A DNA stretch of 64,000 bases from Flavobacteriaceae bacterium PS02337 (GCA_029959285.1 JASCOE010000019.1:1-64000), one strand, 5' to 3'; numbered from the stretch's first letter, positions 8,196 to 16,926 are shown. Notes: generated by a model not told the origin, from the letters alone. Numbers and translations: made by a program.

Positions 8196-9023
8196 ATGAA
8201 TTTACTTTATATAAATTGGGATGTTGACCCCGAAATAATAAACATACTCGGTTTTTCAATTAAATATTATGGACTGTTATTTATGACAGGTCTGCTTCTA
8301 TGTTATTTCATTCTACGGAAAATTTATAAAAATGAGAATTTAAGTTCACAGGCTCACGAAGCGATAATCGTTTACGGAATTGTTGGAATTTTATTGGGTG
8401 CAAGATTAGGACATTGCTTATTCTATGACTTTGAATATTATTCAAAAAATCCACTCGAAATACTATTGCCTATACAAAAAGGCTCGGACGGGAGTTATCA
8501 TTTTGCGGGAATTGCGGGATTGGCAAGTCACGGCGGAACAGTGGGATTGATAATAGCAATGATGCTATATTCTAAAAAGTACAGTATAAGGCTATTAAAA
8601 ATATTTGACCTGATTGCTATTGTTGCCCCTCTCGGTGGAGCATTTATCAGGTTGTCAAATTTGATGAACTCTGAAATGATTGGCGTTCCAACTAATCTGC
8701 CTTGGGCATTTATCTTTAAACGGGTGGACAGTATTCCCAGACATCCGGCTCAACTGTACGAAGCGATATCCTATTTTATCATTTTTTTCATTCTGTTATT
8801 GCTGTATAGACGACACACAGTAAAAATCGGGAATGGCTTTTATTTTGGTCTAAGCATTTTTCTCATTTTTACAATGAGGATATTGATAGAATTTTTAAAA
8901 ATCGACCAAGTAGAATTTGAAAAAGGGATGGTGTTGAATATGGGACAAATACTAAGTATTCCATTTATAATTTTAGGTCTGTTTTTCACCTTAAAAGGAT
9001 GGATGCGAAAGCATACTATATAA
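8196..9023 (+). CDS. lgt: Prolipoprotein diacylglyceryl transferase, extra copy in cargo
   Basis: 275 residues with about seven membrane helices. Lgt marks are IKYYGLLFMTGLL near the start, GILLGARLGHCLFYD, GLASHGGTVGLI, GGAFIRLSNLMNSEMIG (the family signature GRxxNFxNxE in a variant form) and RHPAQLYEA. The enzyme moves diacylglycerol from phosphatidylglycerol to the lipobox Cys of prelipoproteins in the inner membrane. The chromosome should hold its own essential copy, so this one, lying between two DUF6428 genes and beside arsR, is probably an accessory form acquired with the metal cargo. Confidence 0.92.
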   Translation: MNLLYINWDVDPEIINILGFSIKYYGLLFMTGLLLCYFILRKIYKNENLSSQAHEAIIVYGIVGILLGARLGHCLFYDFEYYSKNPLEILLPIQKGSDGSYHFAGIAGLASHGGTVGLIIAMMLYSKKYSIRLLKIFDLIAIVAPLGGAFIRLSNLMNSEMIGVPTNLPWAFIFKRVDSIPRHPAQLYEAISYFIIFFILLLLYRRHTVKIGNGFYFGLSIFLIFTMRILIEFLKIDQVEFEKGMVLNMGQILSIPFIILGLFFTLKGWMRKHTI

Positions 9024-9078
9024 AGAATTGACGTTATGATATAAATTTTCGAAAGTTATTTAATTGGTTCAAATATTT

Positions 9079-9094
9079 ATCGTAATATTGCGAT
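9079..9094. promoter_or_regulatory. ArsR operator candidate O1, ATCGTAATATTGCGAT
   Basis: A 16-base palindrome, complementary at 14 of 16 positions, 17 bases before the arsR start. A related copy stands at 9462-9477 before the second DUF6428 gene, in the same orientation and also followed by GTA. Two related sites at the two promoters of an ars region are what autoregulation by ArsR predicts. Binding is inferred. Confidence 0.6.
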
Positions 9095-9111
9095 GTATTA
9101 TTACAGATAAG

Positions 9112-9441
9112 ATGGGCGTAACAAAAACAGAAATATTTACAGAACAGCAAAACAGCTTGGCAACCTCTTTAAAGGCATTGGCTCATCCTGCCCGTATAGC
9201 TATCCTACAATACATCATTAAGCAGAACGCCTGTATTTGTAATGACTTAGTGGAAGAATTAGGGTTGGCACAGGCTACGATTTCACAACATTTAAAAGAG
9301 CTTAAAAACATTGGTATCATCAAAGGAAATATAGAGGGAACAAGCGTGTGCTACTGTATTGATGAAAATGTTTGGCAACGACTTAAAAAAGAACTTAATA
9401 CTTTCTTTGTAGATAATGTAGGGGTTGATAAATGCTGTTAA
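9112..9441 (+). CDS. arsR: ArsR/SmtB family repressor
   Basis: 109 residues. The winged-helix core reads LKALAHPARIAILQYIIKQ, then ACICNDLVEELGLAQATISQHLKELKN, the ArsR DNA-recognition helix. The cysteines in ACIC at the start of the alpha-3 region and the C-terminal CC are candidate As(III)/Sb(III) ligands. Start: the frame opens at a TTG at 9064, but ATG at 9112 gives the normal family start and leaves the operator 9079-9094 in the 5' untranslated region. A terminator overlaps its stop codon, so it is a single-gene transcript with partial readthrough at most. Confidence 0.92.
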   Translation: MGVTKTEIFTEQQNSLATSLKALAHPARIAILQYIIKQNACICNDLVEELGLAQATISQHLKELKNIGIIKGNIEGTSVCYCIDENVWQRLKKELNTFFVDNVGVDKCC

Positions 9442-9451
9442 GCATTTTTTT
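9430..9451 (+). terminator. Intrinsic terminator at the arsR stop
   Basis: AAATGCT-gtta-AGCATTT followed by further T. The stem overlaps the arsR stop codon (9439-9441). It separates arsR from the downstream DUF6428-arsC-acr3 unit, which has its own operator-like site. Confidence 0.7.
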
Positions 9452-9461
9452 GAACATATTA

Positions 9462-9477
9462 ATCGTAATAAAGCAAT
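9462..9477. promoter_or_regulatory. ArsR operator candidate O2, ATCGTAATAAAGCAAT
   Basis: It matches O1 (9079-9094) at 13 of 16 positions in the same orientation and ends seven bases before the DUF6428 start. It is less symmetric than O1, so probably a weaker site. It would let ArsR control the DUF6428-phosphatase-acr3 transcript. Confidence 0.5.
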
Positions 9478-9483
9478 GTAACA

Positions 9484-9948
9484 ATGAATCTATCAAAAAT
9501 CAAAGAAATCTTACCAGCATTGGATAATGTTGAATTTCAATTGGAAAACGGAACATTTGTACCGGAACATTTCCACGTTACAGAAATAGGTGTAATTACC
9601 AAACACTTTATTGATTGTGGCGGAACGATTAGAAATGAAAAAGTTGTCAATTTCCAATTATGGAATGCTAACGACTTTGAACACCGGTTAAAGCCAACCA
9701 AATTATTAAACATCATCAAATTATCCGAAGACAAATTAGGTATCGAAGATGCCGAGATAGAGGTAGAATACCAAAGCGAAACGATTGGTAAATATGATTT
9801 GGATTTTAACGGAAACCATTTTGTATTAAAGAACAAACAAACCGCTTGCCTGGCAAGTGATGCCTGCGGCATTCCTGCGGAAAAACAAAAAGTAAACTTG
9901 GCAGAATTAAAAGATGCTTGCTGTAAACCTAATTCGGGATGTTGTTAA
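9484..9948 (+). CDS. DUF6428 protein with Cys-rich C-terminus (copy 2, ars operon)
   Basis: 154 residues, an obvious paralogue of the gene at 7528-7992: NVEFQLENGT, FHVTEIGVITK, HRLKP and ETIGKYDLD are shared and the length is identical. The tail keeps the Cys pattern (TACLASDAC, then DACCKPNSGCC) but gains one CC pair. It is the first gene of the ars transcript, 19 bases before the arsenate-reductase-like phosphatase. A role as As(III) binder, carrier or buffer between reductase and exporter is an inference from the tail and from position. Confidence 0.85.
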   Translation: MNLSKIKEILPALDNVEFQLENGTFVPEHFHVTEIGVITKHFIDCGGTIRNEKVVNFQLWNANDFEHRLKPTKLLNIIKLSEDKLGIEDAEIEVEYQSETIGKYDLDFNGNHFVLKNKQTACLASDACGIPAEKQKVNLAELKDACCKPNSGCC

Positions 9949-9967
9949 ATACTAAAAATAAAATACG

Positions 9968-10582
9968 ATGTATCAAAAATTAATCGAATTCATTAACAAT
10001 AAAATAGACGTTCACAGTATCAGCGAAGAACGTAAAACCACATTGCAACCGCTGATAGATTTTGTACAGCAGAAAGCAAGTAATGGACAGGATATAAACC
10101 TTAATTTCATTTGTACCCACAATTCACGCAGAAGCCATTTATCACAGGTTTGGGCACAGATAGCGTCCACACATTTTAATATCTCAAACGTATATTGTTA
10201 TTCGGGTGGTACAGAAGAAACGGCATTGTTTCCGAAAGTTGCAGAAACATTGACAGAACAGGGATTTAATATTTTCAAAATTGCAGACACCAACAATCCT
10301 TTCTATGCCATAAAGTACAGCGATAATGCTTTGCCTATAATTGGGTTTTCAAAAAAATACGATAGCCCTTTCAATCCTGTATCAGCATTCACAGCCATTA
10401 TGACCTGTTCGCAGGCAGACGGTGGATGTCCGTTTATAGCAGGTGCGGAAAAAAGAATACCTATCACATTTGAAGACCCTAAAATATCGGACAATACACC
10501 GGAGCAATCAAAGGTATATGCAGAAAGAAGTTTACAGATAGCAACAGAAATGTTTTATGTTTTTTCAAAAGTCAGTCAATAA
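9968..10582 (+). CDS. Low-molecular-weight phosphatase, arsenate reductase-like
   Basis: 204 residues. The P-loop is CTHNSRRS with catalytic Cys49 and Arg55 (CX5R), the signature of the low-molecular-weight protein tyrosine phosphatase fold shared by ArsC of the thioredoxin- or glutaredoxin-linked type. The acidic loop EDPKISD near residue 173 is a candidate for the general-acid segment. Further cysteines stand at MTCSQADGGC and could form the disulfide relay. It is four bases upstream of acr3, so it likely reduces As(V) to As(III) for export. It is longer than classical ArsC (about 130-140 aa) because of an N-terminal extension of about 45 residues. Confidence 0.85.
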   Translation: MYQKLIEFINNKIDVHSISEERKTTLQPLIDFVQQKASNGQDINLNFICTHNSRRSHLSQVWAQIASTHFNISNVYCYSGGTEETALFPKVAETLTEQGFNIFKIADTNNPFYAIKYSDNALPIIGFSKKYDSPFNPVSAFTAIMTCSQADGGCPFIAGAEKRIPITFEDPKISDNTPEQSKVYAERSLQIATEMFYVFSKVSQ

Positions 10583-10585
10583 CCA

Positions 10586-11614
10586 ATGCAACCAAAACTA
10601 AAATTCTTAGACAGATACCTAACCTTATGGATATTCCTTGCAATGGCAACAGGTATAGGATTGGGACATTCCTTTCCGGGTATCTCAAAAATTACTGACA
10701 GCCTATCCGCAGGCACTACAAACATTCCTTTGGCAATAGGTCTGATACTGATGATGTACCCGCCATTGGCAAAAGTAGATTACACATTATTGCCCCAAGC
10801 ATTTAAAGATAAAAAAGTAATCGGCATATCCTTAATCCTAAATTGGGTAATTGGTACAATATTGATGTTTGGGTTAGCCGTTTTGTTTTTACGCAATGAA
10901 CCAGGTTATATGACTGGCTTGATACTGATAGGTTTGGCAAGATGTATCGCAATGGTAATCGTATGGAGCGATTTAGCTAAGGCAAACAGAGAATATACAG
11001 CGATGTTAGTTGCCTTAAACAGTATCTTTCAGATACTTTCTTATAGCTTCTTAGTTTGGCTTTTCATCAACGTATTGCCAAACAAATTAGGCTTAGCCAA
11101 TTTCAACGTAAGCGTATCAATGAAAGACGTAACCGAAAGCGTATTGATATACTTAGGTATTCCATTCTTAGCAGGTTTTATAAGCCGTTACTTCCTTATC
11201 AAATCAAAAGGTATAGAATGGTATAATAGAAAATTTGTACCCCTAATATCGCCCATTACATTGTATGCGTTACTGTTTACAATCGTATTAATGTTCAGTC
11301 TGAAAGGCGATAAAATAATAGAGTTACCAATGGATGTGGTAAAAGTAGCCATACCGCTAATCATCTATTTTATATTGATGTTTTTTGTGAGCTTCTTTAT
11401 CAATAAATCCCTGAAAGTTCCTTACGATAAAAACGCATCCATTGCATTTACAGCCACAGGAAACAATTTTGAATTAGCCATAGCCGTAGCAATAGCAGTA
11501 TTTGGTATTCATTCCCCACAGGCATTTGTGGGCGTTATTGGGCCGTTGGTTGAAGTTCCTGTATTGATACTGTTAGTAAGAGCAAGTTTGTGGCTGAAAA
11601 AGAAATATTACTAA
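10586..11614 (+). CDS. acr3: Acr3-type arsenite exporter
   Basis: 342 residues with ten predicted membrane helices. Family blocks are [20 protein letters not shown] at the start, [29 protein letters not shown] with the essential Cys (Cys120 here), and [20 protein letters not shown] near the end. It exports As(III) from the cytosol using the proton gradient. The start is three bases after the phosphatase stop, so the two are co-translated. It closes the ars operon and is followed by a strong hairpin terminator shared with the converging ORF6N gene. Confidence 0.95.
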   Translation: MQPKLKFLDRYLTLWIFLAMATGIGLGHSFPGISKITDSLSAGTTNIPLAIGLILMMYPPLAKVDYTLLPQAFKDKKVIGISLILNWVIGTILMFGLAVLFLRNEPGYMTGLILIGLARCIAMVIVWSDLAKANREYTAMLVALNSIFQILSYSFLVWLFINVLPNKLGLANFNVSVSMKDVTESVLIYLGIPFLAGFISRYFLIKSKGIEWYNRKFVPLISPITLYALLFTIVLMFSLKGDKIIELPMDVVKVAIPLIIYFILMFFVSFFINKSLKVPYDKNASIAFTATGNNFELAIAVAIAVFGIHSPQAFVGVIGPLVEVPVLILLVRASLWLKKKYY

Positions 11615-11626
11615 AGACTAAAAGAA

Positions 11627-11650
11627 AAGCCTCTGAGTTTTCAGAGGCTT
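11627..11650. terminator. Bidirectional terminator between acr3 and ORF6N gene
   Basis: AAGCCTCTGA-gttt-TCAGAGGCTT is a perfect 10-base stem. On the minus strand it is followed by a T-rich run. The arm overlaps the stop of the ORF6N gene (11649-11651). It ends both converging transcripts. Confidence 0.8.
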
Positions 11651-12530
11651 AATAATTATTCAGAAGATGAAGCATCCTGCCGACTTCAATATCCATTCTT
11701 GAAAAGGCAAACCATTTTTTACCCAGGTCTTTGAGCGATGCCCCTATATGGTAGAGTTCTGTATTGTCGATTATCATAAAACGGTCGTGGGCATCCGAGA
11801 AAACCTCAATAGTTACCGGAGGATATTGACTATTGTAGCGTTGTAAATCTAACCTTAACTGATTGCTGACGGTCTTGGTCAAGACTGTAGCAGTTACATC
11901 GTTCTTACGCTTACCCAGTAAAGTAAGAACCGTATCATCCACATAATTATCAAGTAAGATGATGGAACTTTTGGCACTGCGGATAATGTCAGAAACAAAG
12001 GTATAGGCATCAAATACCTGTCCGTTATAGAAAATGCCTTTTTCGCTGTGCAGCTTATCGCTTTCCAAAGCCTTAAAAATTTCTTCAAATTTTTGGTCAG
12101 CTTTCAGTTGCTTTAACTCGATATTATCCAAACGATGGAACAAAGAAGCATTGCTGATAAGCATACGCCGCATTTCTACAAAGGCTTCCATTATTTCAAC
12201 GCTCATTTTAACGGCTATACCAGAACGAAGTATAGCAGATGCCATTGCAACTCCTTGTTCAGTAAAAGCATAGGGCAGATAACGTCTGCCTCCGTAGTTT
12301 AAACTTGAGGTTCCAAATTGGAACCTCAAGTTTTCAACTTCCTCGTCGGTCAGTTGAAAGCAGAATGATAGAGGAAAACGTACAATATTCCTTTTAACGG
12401 CTTTGTTCAGGTTCTTTGTTTCCACCTGATATAAGGCGGCAAGGTCACTATCCAACATTACCTGTTTACCTCGGATAGTATAAATCAGGTTCCTGATTTC
12501 TTTGGGTACGATTGACGGTTTATTTTCCAT
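11649..12530 (-). CDS. ORF6N domain DNA-binding protein
   Basis: 293 residues from the Met at 12530 (MENKPSIVPKEI), which fits the family start better than a Met 16 codons upstream inside topB. The first about 110 residues are an ORF6N domain: IRGKQVMLDSDLAALYQVETKNLNKAV, FPLSFCFQLT and FTEQGVAMASAIL. A helical linker follows. The C-terminal 110 residues (SSIILLDNYVDDTVL, AHDRFMIIDNTELYHIG) look like a degenerate phospholipase-D-like fold with an HxxxxIID strand. Such proteins are frequent on Bacteroidetes phages and ICEs. The start overlaps the topB end by 11 bases, so it belongs to the element's minus-strand operon. Regulation is a likely role; it is unproven. Confidence 0.85.
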   Translation of the reverse strand: MENKPSIVPKEIRNLIYTIRGKQVMLDSDLAALYQVETKNLNKAVKRNIVRFPLSFCFQLTDEEVENLRFQFGTSSLNYGGRRYLPYAFTEQGVAMASAILRSGIAVKMSVEIMEAFVEMRRMLISNASLFHRLDNIELKQLKADQKFEEIFKALESDKLHSEKGIFYNGQVFDAYTFVSDIIRSAKSSIILLDNYVDDTVLTLLGKRKNDVTATVLTKTVSNQLRLDLQRYNSQYPPVTIEVFSDAHDRFMIIDNTELYHIGASLKDLGKKWFAFSRMDIEVGRMLHLLNNY

Positions 12531-14613
12531 TACGTTTACTGCTTTTGTTTTTCTCAAACTCAAAGGAACTCTCAGCATTTTCTTTCAGTACTATATAAGC
12601 ATCGAATTTCTTTCCGGCTTTGCTCGTCATCCCTTTGATTAAAGAAGTTTTGCCCTTATTGACAAGGCTTGTTATATTTTCAATACTGATTTGTACACCA
12701 CATACATTGCGGAACTGCACCCAACCACACACTTCATCTGAACATTTTACAATCTTGTCACGGATAATTAAATGCTGTTTTTTGCATTTTGGACAAATTA
12801 ATTTAGGCAGGTTGCTTTGGGCAATGGAGGTTTGTAATAATTCTTCAGTAATAGTGGATGCGTATTGTTCCATTTCCTTCTGAAAGGTGCTTGCATCTGC
12901 TTCGTTGTTTTCTATTTTTTGCAAAGCCAATTCCCATTCGGCAGTCATTGCCACATCCGCTATTTTTCGGTCTTTTACCAATCCATATACCTGCAATCCT
13001 TTTTCTGTAGGTATTAAAGATTTCTTTTCCCGTTGGATATAATTACGGGTAAACAGGGTTTCGATGATCGTGGCTCTTGTAGCCGGAGTACCGATACCAA
13101 TATTTTGCAGGGCTTTTCGTTCGTCCTCATTTTCTATTTCCTTACCAGCACTTTCCATAGCTGATAAAAGCCCTGCTTCGGTATAAAGTCCTGGCGGTTT
13201 AGTTTTCTTTTCAAGAACTGTAGCTTCATTTATTTTAAGCTCATCGCCTTTACTCAATTCTGGCAAATCCTGAATTGGTTCGGTATCTTCATCAGAAAAA
13301 CTTCCCTTAATGGCACGCCAGCCAGCCTCGATAATCTTACAGCCTTTCGATGTGAAATCATAATGAACTACCTGTAAAGTAACATCGGTAATCTCTTTGA
13401 TGCAGGCCTGTGAAAGAGCTTCAAGCAAACGAAAGGCAATCATATCGTAAACCGCATTTTCCTTTACATTTAATGCGGATGGTGTTTTATCAGTAATTAA
13501 TAACCCGTGGTGATCAGTAACACGCAAATCGTTTACAATACGTTTATTGAAACGCCCCCATTTCATTTTAGTTACAGATTGTTTGCAGTTTTCCCTGTCT
13601 TGCAAGGATCTTACCAGATTGGGAATTTCTGCCCACATGTCTTCAGGAATATATTTGCTTCCGGTTCGTGGATAGGTGATAAACTTCTTTTCGTACAGGC
13701 TTTGGGCAATATTAAGCGTTTCTTCAGCAGATAAACTCAGTTTCTTATTGGCTTCTTTTTGCAATCCGGTAAGATCAAACAGTAGTGGCGGTTGTTCAGT
13801 GAGCCTTTTCGTTTCTACCGAAGTAACAGTTGCTGAACTGCTTCGTTGAATAGATTTCAGTGTATCATTGGCTAATGCTTGATCTTCCCATTTGGTTAGA
13901 GAAAGGCTTTTAAAATCTATCAGCTCTTTATGTTGTAATAGCTGTATCTGCCAATATTTCTTTATGGAGAAGTTCTTGTTTTCCAGATAGCGTTTGCAAA
14001 TCAAAGCCAATGTGGGAGTCTGAACTCTACCTAGCGAATAGATACCATTACCCGCAGCTATGGAGAGTGCCTGTGTAGCATTTATGCCCACAAGCCAATC
14101 GGCCCGGCTTCTGCCTTGTGCAGCCTGATGCAATCCATCGAAGTCTTTTCCATCTTTGAGATTGTCAAAACCTTGTTTGATGGCTTTCTCGGTAAGTGAA
14201 CTTATCCATAGCCGTTCAAATGGTTTATTACTTTTGAGATATTCATAAATATAGCGAAATATCAATTCGCCCTCACGACCAGCATCGGTAGCAACGATAA
14301 TACTATCGCTCTTATTAAAAAGTTGCTCAATAATTTTCAATTGCTTTAATGCTCCTGCATCTACCGAATAGCCTTTATCTTTTTTAACTTTACGGACTGT
14401 TAATAGAAAGGGATTGGGCAATATTGGTAAAGTTTCCTTTTGAAATCCTGAAACTCCATAATCTTCGGGCATTCCCAATCCGATTAAATGACCGAATGCC
14501 CACGTAACAAAATAGCCGTTGCCTATCAGGTAACCATCCTTTTTCTCGGACGCTCCCAATAAGCCGGCTATTTCTCTTGCTACGCTTGGTTTTTCTGCAA
14601 TGATTGTTTTCAT
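12520..14613 (-). CDS. topB: DNA topoisomerase III (Exc-like, element-borne)
   Basis: 697 residues, type IA topoisomerase. Marks are the TOPRIM start MKTIIAEKPSVAREIA, DAGREGELIFRYIY with the metal-binding acids, SLGRVQTPTLALI, and the active-site Tyr314 in ITYPRTGSKY. A C-terminal zinc-ribbon-like segment has LICPKCKK and a second CxxxxC. In CTnDOT the equivalent exc gene encodes a topoisomerase III and sits after xis2c, xis2d and orf3; the same order is present here. Its stop overlaps the ORF6N start. It is expected to resolve DNA strands during excision or transfer. Confidence 0.95.
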   Translation of the reverse strand: MKTIIAEKPSVAREIAGLLGASEKKDGYLIGNGYFVTWAFGHLIGLGMPEDYGVSGFQKETLPILPNPFLLTVRKVKKDKGYSVDAGALKQLKIIEQLFNKSDSIIVATDAGREGELIFRYIYEYLKSNKPFERLWISSLTEKAIKQGFDNLKDGKDFDGLHQAAQGRSRADWLVGINATQALSIAAGNGIYSLGRVQTPTLALICKRYLENKNFSIKKYWQIQLLQHKELIDFKSLSLTKWEDQALANDTLKSIQRSSSATVTSVETKRLTEQPPLLFDLTGLQKEANKKLSLSAEETLNIAQSLYEKKFITYPRTGSKYIPEDMWAEIPNLVRSLQDRENCKQSVTKMKWGRFNKRIVNDLRVTDHHGLLITDKTPSALNVKENAVYDMIAFRLLEALSQACIKEITDVTLQVVHYDFTSKGCKIIEAGWRAIKGSFSDEDTEPIQDLPELSKGDELKINEATVLEKKTKPPGLYTEAGLLSAMESAGKEIENEDERKALQNIGIGTPATRATIIETLFTRNYIQREKKSLIPTEKGLQVYGLVKDRKIADVAMTAEWELALQKIENNEADASTFQKEMEQYASTITEELLQTSIAQSNLPKLICPKCKKQHLIIRDKIVKCSDEVCGWVQFRNVCGVQISIENITSLVNKGKTSLIKGMTSKAGKKFDAYIVLKENAESSFEFEKNKSSKRNGK

Positions 14614-14619
14614 ATCCTG

Positions 14620-16101
14620 TTACATTTTTCTGCCTTTGGATTTTGCAGGAGCTTTAGGTTTTTCTTGCTGTTCCTGCTGTTTTTTGTCCTTCGGCGTTTG
14701 TTGACCTTTTTGTAAAGGTTCTTTAATGTTCTGTGTAGCCTCGTTTGTTTTACCTTCCGAGTTGACAGCCGTTTGTGTTTTATGGGCTTCGGTTGGTTGG
14801 GTACGCTCTTTATATTGGTTAGGAAATTCAAAGCCTGTTTTTCCACTTTCTTTATTGTAAGTGATATACCCGTTGTATTCCTTACCTTTTTTGTCAACTA
14901 AGCCACTAACATAGATCGTTTGACCGTCTTTAAATTTGTTGTATTGCTCATTATCCAGTTCTTTACCTCTGAACGTTTTTGGAGCTTCCTGTGATGGATT
15001 TTGTTCTTTAGCCTGCGTTTGTTGATTGCCTTGTGTCTGCTTATTTACCTGGGCTTGCTGATTGGTATTGCTTCTGTCAAACATAAATTCAACATACCGT
15101 TTGTCTGCATTGAACTGTACCGTTGCGTTAAACTCAGTTCCTTTTTTAGAAATCATTCCTTCCAATTGAAGTGGTTTTCCTTCCAGCAGCGTTTGCTTCT
15201 GAGCATCGTCCAATTTTACTCCTTTTATTTCATCCGGGATTTTTATAAAATCGGTACGAAGGGCAACCAATTCGTTGGTTAGTCTGTCCACACTGATAAT
15301 AGAGGGCATCATTTCTCCTGTTTTGTTGTTTTTCAGATCAACCACACGTCCCATATTTCCAGTATCAAGCAGATTTTTCTTATCCTCTTCAGTAAACTTA
15401 TGCCCGAAAAATTCAAAGTTGAGGTTGGGCTCTTTTCGGATACCGTGTACCGCCGCTACTACTTTCCCTTCCTGATTAGTTTGTAAGGATAAACGAGCGT
15501 CCGTACGAACAATAGCCCCATCCAGGTTTACACTTACGGGTACGAGTTCGTTAGTCTTATAACCTTTTAATAAAGGATCTAAAAGGTTCATTTTTTCAAG
15601 GCGTTCTTTACCTAATCCGAGATTGTTCATGGTTTCCCAATCAATCTGTTCCGGTTTGAAGCGGTATTCGCTTGTTTCCGGAGTTGTTTGTGTTGTTTCC
15701 ATATCATTTTGATTTTCTTGTTTATTATCCTGTTTATTTTCTGTTTTCACCTCGTGTTCTTTCATCAGTTTTTCACCTTCGGGAGTTGGTTTATCTACCT
15801 GATTCTGAAATTCTTTTGCTTTTTCTACAGCTTGGTCAGCAGGTACTTTGAAAAATTCGAATTGGGTAGGATTTTTTAATTGTCTCCAAAAGTTGGAGAA
15901 GAAATTTGAAATGAAATCACCATGCTTATCCACACGCATAAACTGGCTTTCATTTTTCTTGGTAGGATCAACGGTTTGCATCTTTCCATTTTCATCAATA
16001 CTCTTGACTGCCTGAATTTTCATTTTTTCTTTATCCAACACGAGTAGTATGTCCGATAACTGTTCCGGAGCGGTCTGTTTTTCTATTGTTTGCTCACTCA
16101 T
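14620..16101 (-). CDS. DUF3945 protein (Orf3-like of the excision operon)
   Basis: 493 residues. The N-terminal part (QLSDILLVLDKEKMKIQAV, then SQFMRVDKHGDFISNFFSNF) and the central repeated units GKPLQLEGMISKKGTEFNA and GQTIYVSGLVDKKGKEYNG are typical of DUF3945/DUF4099 proteins carried by Bacteroidetes conjugative elements. The C-terminus is Gln/Lys-rich and disordered (about 430-493). The two matching blocks near residues 315-340 and 390-415 are an internal duplication of the DUF3945 unit. It lies six bases upstream of topB in the position of CTnDOT orf3. The biochemical function is unknown. Confidence 0.85.
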   Translation of the reverse strand: MSEQTIEKQTAPEQLSDILLVLDKEKMKIQAVKSIDENGKMQTVDPTKKNESQFMRVDKHGDFISNFFSNFWRQLKNPTQFEFFKVPADQAVEKAKEFQNQVDKPTPEGEKLMKEHEVKTENKQDNKQENQNDMETTQTTPETSEYRFKPEQIDWETMNNLGLGKERLEKMNLLDPLLKGYKTNELVPVSVNLDGAIVRTDARLSLQTNQEGKVVAAVHGIRKEPNLNFEFFGHKFTEEDKKNLLDTGNMGRVVDLKNNKTGEMMPSIISVDRLTNELVALRTDFIKIPDEIKGVKLDDAQKQTLLEGKPLQLEGMISKKGTEFNATVQFNADKRYVEFMFDRSNTNQQAQVNKQTQGNQQTQAKEQNPSQEAPKTFRGKELDNEQYNKFKDGQTIYVSGLVDKKGKEYNGYITYNKESGKTGFEFPNQYKERTQPTEAHKTQTAVNSEGKTNEATQNIKEPLQKGQQTPKDKKQQEQQEKPKAPAKSKGRKM

Positions 16102-16199
16102 ATCTTTAATATTTTGAAGTTCATTACCGAAAGTATAAGAAGTATCTAATGCTTTGCATCAAATGGCCGTCAAAGGCAGCATTTGGCTTTCATTGGCTT

Positions 16200-16481
16200 T
16201 TATTTAGTAAAGCTTTCTCTTATGAATTGATGTACGTCCGACAATTTATAATATAGTTTACCACTAATGGTGTAGTAAGGCAACTTACCGATTGTGCGAT
16301 AACGCTGGAGGGAGCGGTTACTTATTTTAAGCATTTGCATTAGATCCTGATTATCGAGTAATTCTTCTCCGTCAATACTATTACGTTGCTTTTGGAGATC
16401 ACTAATATGTTCGCTAAGCATATCGAACCTATCCATTATACGTTCCATCCAAGCCAAAAACTCCATTCTATCTATGTTCAT
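16200..16481 (-). CDS. Excisionase-like HTH protein (Xis2d-like position)
   Basis: 93 residues with a MerR/excisionase-type HTH_17 core: LLDNQDLMQMLKISNRSLQRYRTIGKLPYYTISGKLYYKLSDVHQFIRE. The N-terminal 35 residues are helical. Small basic proteins of this type (Xis2c and Xis2d in CTnDOT) bend DNA at the element ends during excision. It is the second of two adjacent HTH genes between rteC and the DUF3945 gene, as in CTnDOT. The assignment to Xis2d is by position, not by close similarity. Confidence 0.8.
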   Translation of the reverse strand: MNIDRMEFLAWMERIMDRFDMLSEHISDLQKQRNSIDGEELLDNQDLMQMLKISNRSLQRYRTIGKLPYYTISGKLYYKLSDVHQFIRESFTK

Positions 16482-16506
16482 AGAGATATTCTTTAAGGGG
16501 TTACAC

Positions 16507-16860
16507 CTATTTTTTAACGATCTTCAATTTTCTACCTTTTTCGATATAGCTTTTCCCTTTTGCCATAAGCTCCGCAACATATTCGTCACTACTCTGTATG
16601 GCATTTGCATTAAGCATATCTTTTATTGCTCGAATGGTGTAGAAGTATTGTCCATAGATTTTTGAGTATGAAATCTCACCTTTGGTACGCATACGCCACA
16701 AAGTCTTTTCACTGATGTGCAGGTACTGACATACCTCGTGGTTGTTAAGCCATAAGTCATCATAACTGGTATCTTCTAATCTTTTCAGATAACTGGCAAT
16801 TGCATTAATACGATTGTTTAGCTGTATCCATGCTTCCTCCTCAATAGTTATTATTTTCAT
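16507..16860 (-). CDS. Excisionase-like HTH protein (Xis2c-like position)
   Basis: 117 residues from the Met at 16860 (MKIITIEEEAW), the usual start of this family. The longer frame opening at 16953 would read through a promoter-like region with palindromes and is not used. The core is a helix-turn-helix LWLNNHEVCQYLHISEKTLWRMRTKGEISYSKIYGQYFY, as in HTH_17 excisionases. The C-terminus is Lys-rich (GKSYIEKGRKLKIVKK). It is the first gene of the presumed excision operon, 251 bases downstream of the rteC stop. A role in excision with the neighbouring HTH protein is inferred from synteny with CTnDOT. Confidence 0.82.
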   Translation of the reverse strand: MKIITIEEEAWIQLNNRINAIASYLKRLEDTSYDDLWLNNHEVCQYLHISEKTLWRMRTKGEISYSKIYGQYFYTIRAIKDMLNANAIQSSDEYVAELMAKGKSYIEKGRKLKIVKK

Positions 16861-16926
16861 TACATAGCATTTAAAAAGTTCACTATGCAAAAATCCTGAA
16901 GGTAGCAGTGGTTTTCTGCCAAGTTT

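Noticed and set aside
9064-9111. Longer arsR start at TTG 9064
   Set aside because: It would place the operator palindrome 9079-9094 inside the gene and adds 16 residues not found in ArsR proteins. ATG 9112 is the natural start.
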